A DNA stretch of 64,000 nucleotides from Sinomicrobium oceani (GTDB lineage Bacteria > Bacteroidota > Bacteroidia > Flavobacteriales > Flavobacteriaceae), in assembly GCF_900119185.1 (NCBI RefSeq), contig NZ_FPJE01000012.1, positions 121,766 through 185,765 of the forward strand, in the 5' to 3' direction. A program made the position numbers and the translations under genes. The notes beneath the pieces are model-generated. The model had not been told where the DNA came from, did not search any database, and saw nothing but the letters and a program-made list of their open reading frames with translations. Of the stretch, positions 63,849 through 64,000 are shown in pieces. The stretch's first letter is position 1, and each line of letters opens with the position of its first letter.

Positions 63849-64000
63849 ATGGCCGGAAAACCAAAACGAATGAGTCAAGTAAAACAAATACTCCGTATGC
63901 ACCAGCAGGGCAAGGGCATAAAAACTATTGCCAGAACCTTGTCCATCAGTAAGAATACCGTTAAAGGGTATGTTCGTAAAGCTAAAACAGGTACGCTTCG
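63849..64000 (+). CDS. istA: IS21-family transposase IstA, N-terminal part (runs off window)
   Basis: The ATG at 63849 begins MAGKPKRMSQVKQILRMHQQ, then GKGIKTIARTLSISKNTVKG, YVRKAKTGTL at the window edge. This is the HTH that starts IstA of IS21 elements in Bacteroidota; the DDE core lies beyond the window. It is preceded by three terminal repeats of the element. Confidence 0.9.
   Translation, partial: MAGKPKRMSQVKQILRMHQQGKGIKTIARTLSISKNTVKGYVRKAKTGTL

Noticed and set aside
1..64000. CRISPR arrays, tRNA or rRNA genes
   Set aside because: No spaced direct repeats of CRISPR type, no cloverleaf and no rRNA-like sequence was recognised by eye; a tRNAscan/Infernal run would be decisive.

Overview
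The window is chromosomal DNA from a member of the Bacteroidota, most likely the family Flavobacteriaceae. The evidence is a SusC/SusD pair with a FecR anti-sigma factor and an ECF sigma factor, OMP_b-brl type TonB receptors, -7 boxes of the TAnnTTTG type, DUF3822 and DUF4126 proteins, a stand-alone small histone-like protein and many SPII lipoproteins. No rRNA, tRNA or CRISPR array was recognised.

Layout. 0-9 kb holds housekeeping genes: DUF3822 (partial), a RecD-like helicase, a DUF4126 membrane protein, a KDO group (kdsB, a HAD phosphatase, a KdnB-type iron alcohol dehydrogenase), a short ssb and recQ. 8.8-21.3 kb is a catabolic locus for L-fucose. It has an AraC regulator, an altronate-dehydratase-family enzyme, two SDR dehydrogenases, an FAH-family hydrolase, an amidohydrolase-type lactonase, a GH29 alpha-L-fucosidase lipoprotein, the FucP symporter, a mutarotase and LutABC. 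Together they spell the non-phosphorylative route fucose -> fuconolactone -> fuconate -> 2-keto-3-deoxyfuconate -> 2,4-diketo-3-deoxyfuconate -> pyruvate + L-lactate, with LutABC oxidising the lactate. 21-30 kb has a TlpA-type thioredoxin lipoprotein, a LysR/YeiH pair, a secreted esterase, a gene-free stretch of 1.2 kb and three regulatory or hypothetical genes.

29.5-38.8 kb carries an aldo/keto reductase and a minus-strand envelope oxidation group (cytochrome c, PQQ-type sugar dehydrogenase, secreted Gfo/Idh/MocA protein, IorB/IorA molybdenum hydroxylase), a 58-residue histone H1-like gene and a MocR regulator. 39-45 kb has an EamA-GNAT fusion, a DinB-like protein, an AraC regulator, a methyltransferase and a siderophore-interacting flavoprotein. 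45.2-47.5 kb is an AT-richer DNA-alkylation-repair cluster (Ada/OGT, 2OG-Fe(II) oxygenase, Ada zinc domain, broken alkB) abutting a truncated quinone oxidoreductase gene. 47.5-58.5 kb is a minus-strand ECF sigma/FecR/SusC/SusD/alkaline phosphatase locus plus a second TonB-dependent receptor.

58.6-64 kb looks accessory. It contains short tandem repeats, a dispersed GC-rich repeat that supplies the C-terminus of a HEPN protein, a strongly structured inverted repeat, an XRE regulator with a palindromic operator, two low-GC hypothetical genes separated by an integron attC-like site, and the left end of an IS21-family element that runs off the window.

The most noteworthy observations are the complete fucose-to-lactate-to-pyruvate locus with a shared divergent operator and a fucose dehydrogenase lacking the SDR lysine, the decayed alkylation-repair island with an Ada zinc module lacking the methyl-acceptor cysteine, and the attC-like cassette structure at 61.4-62.9 kb. 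All functional assignments come from reading motifs by eye; no database search was run.
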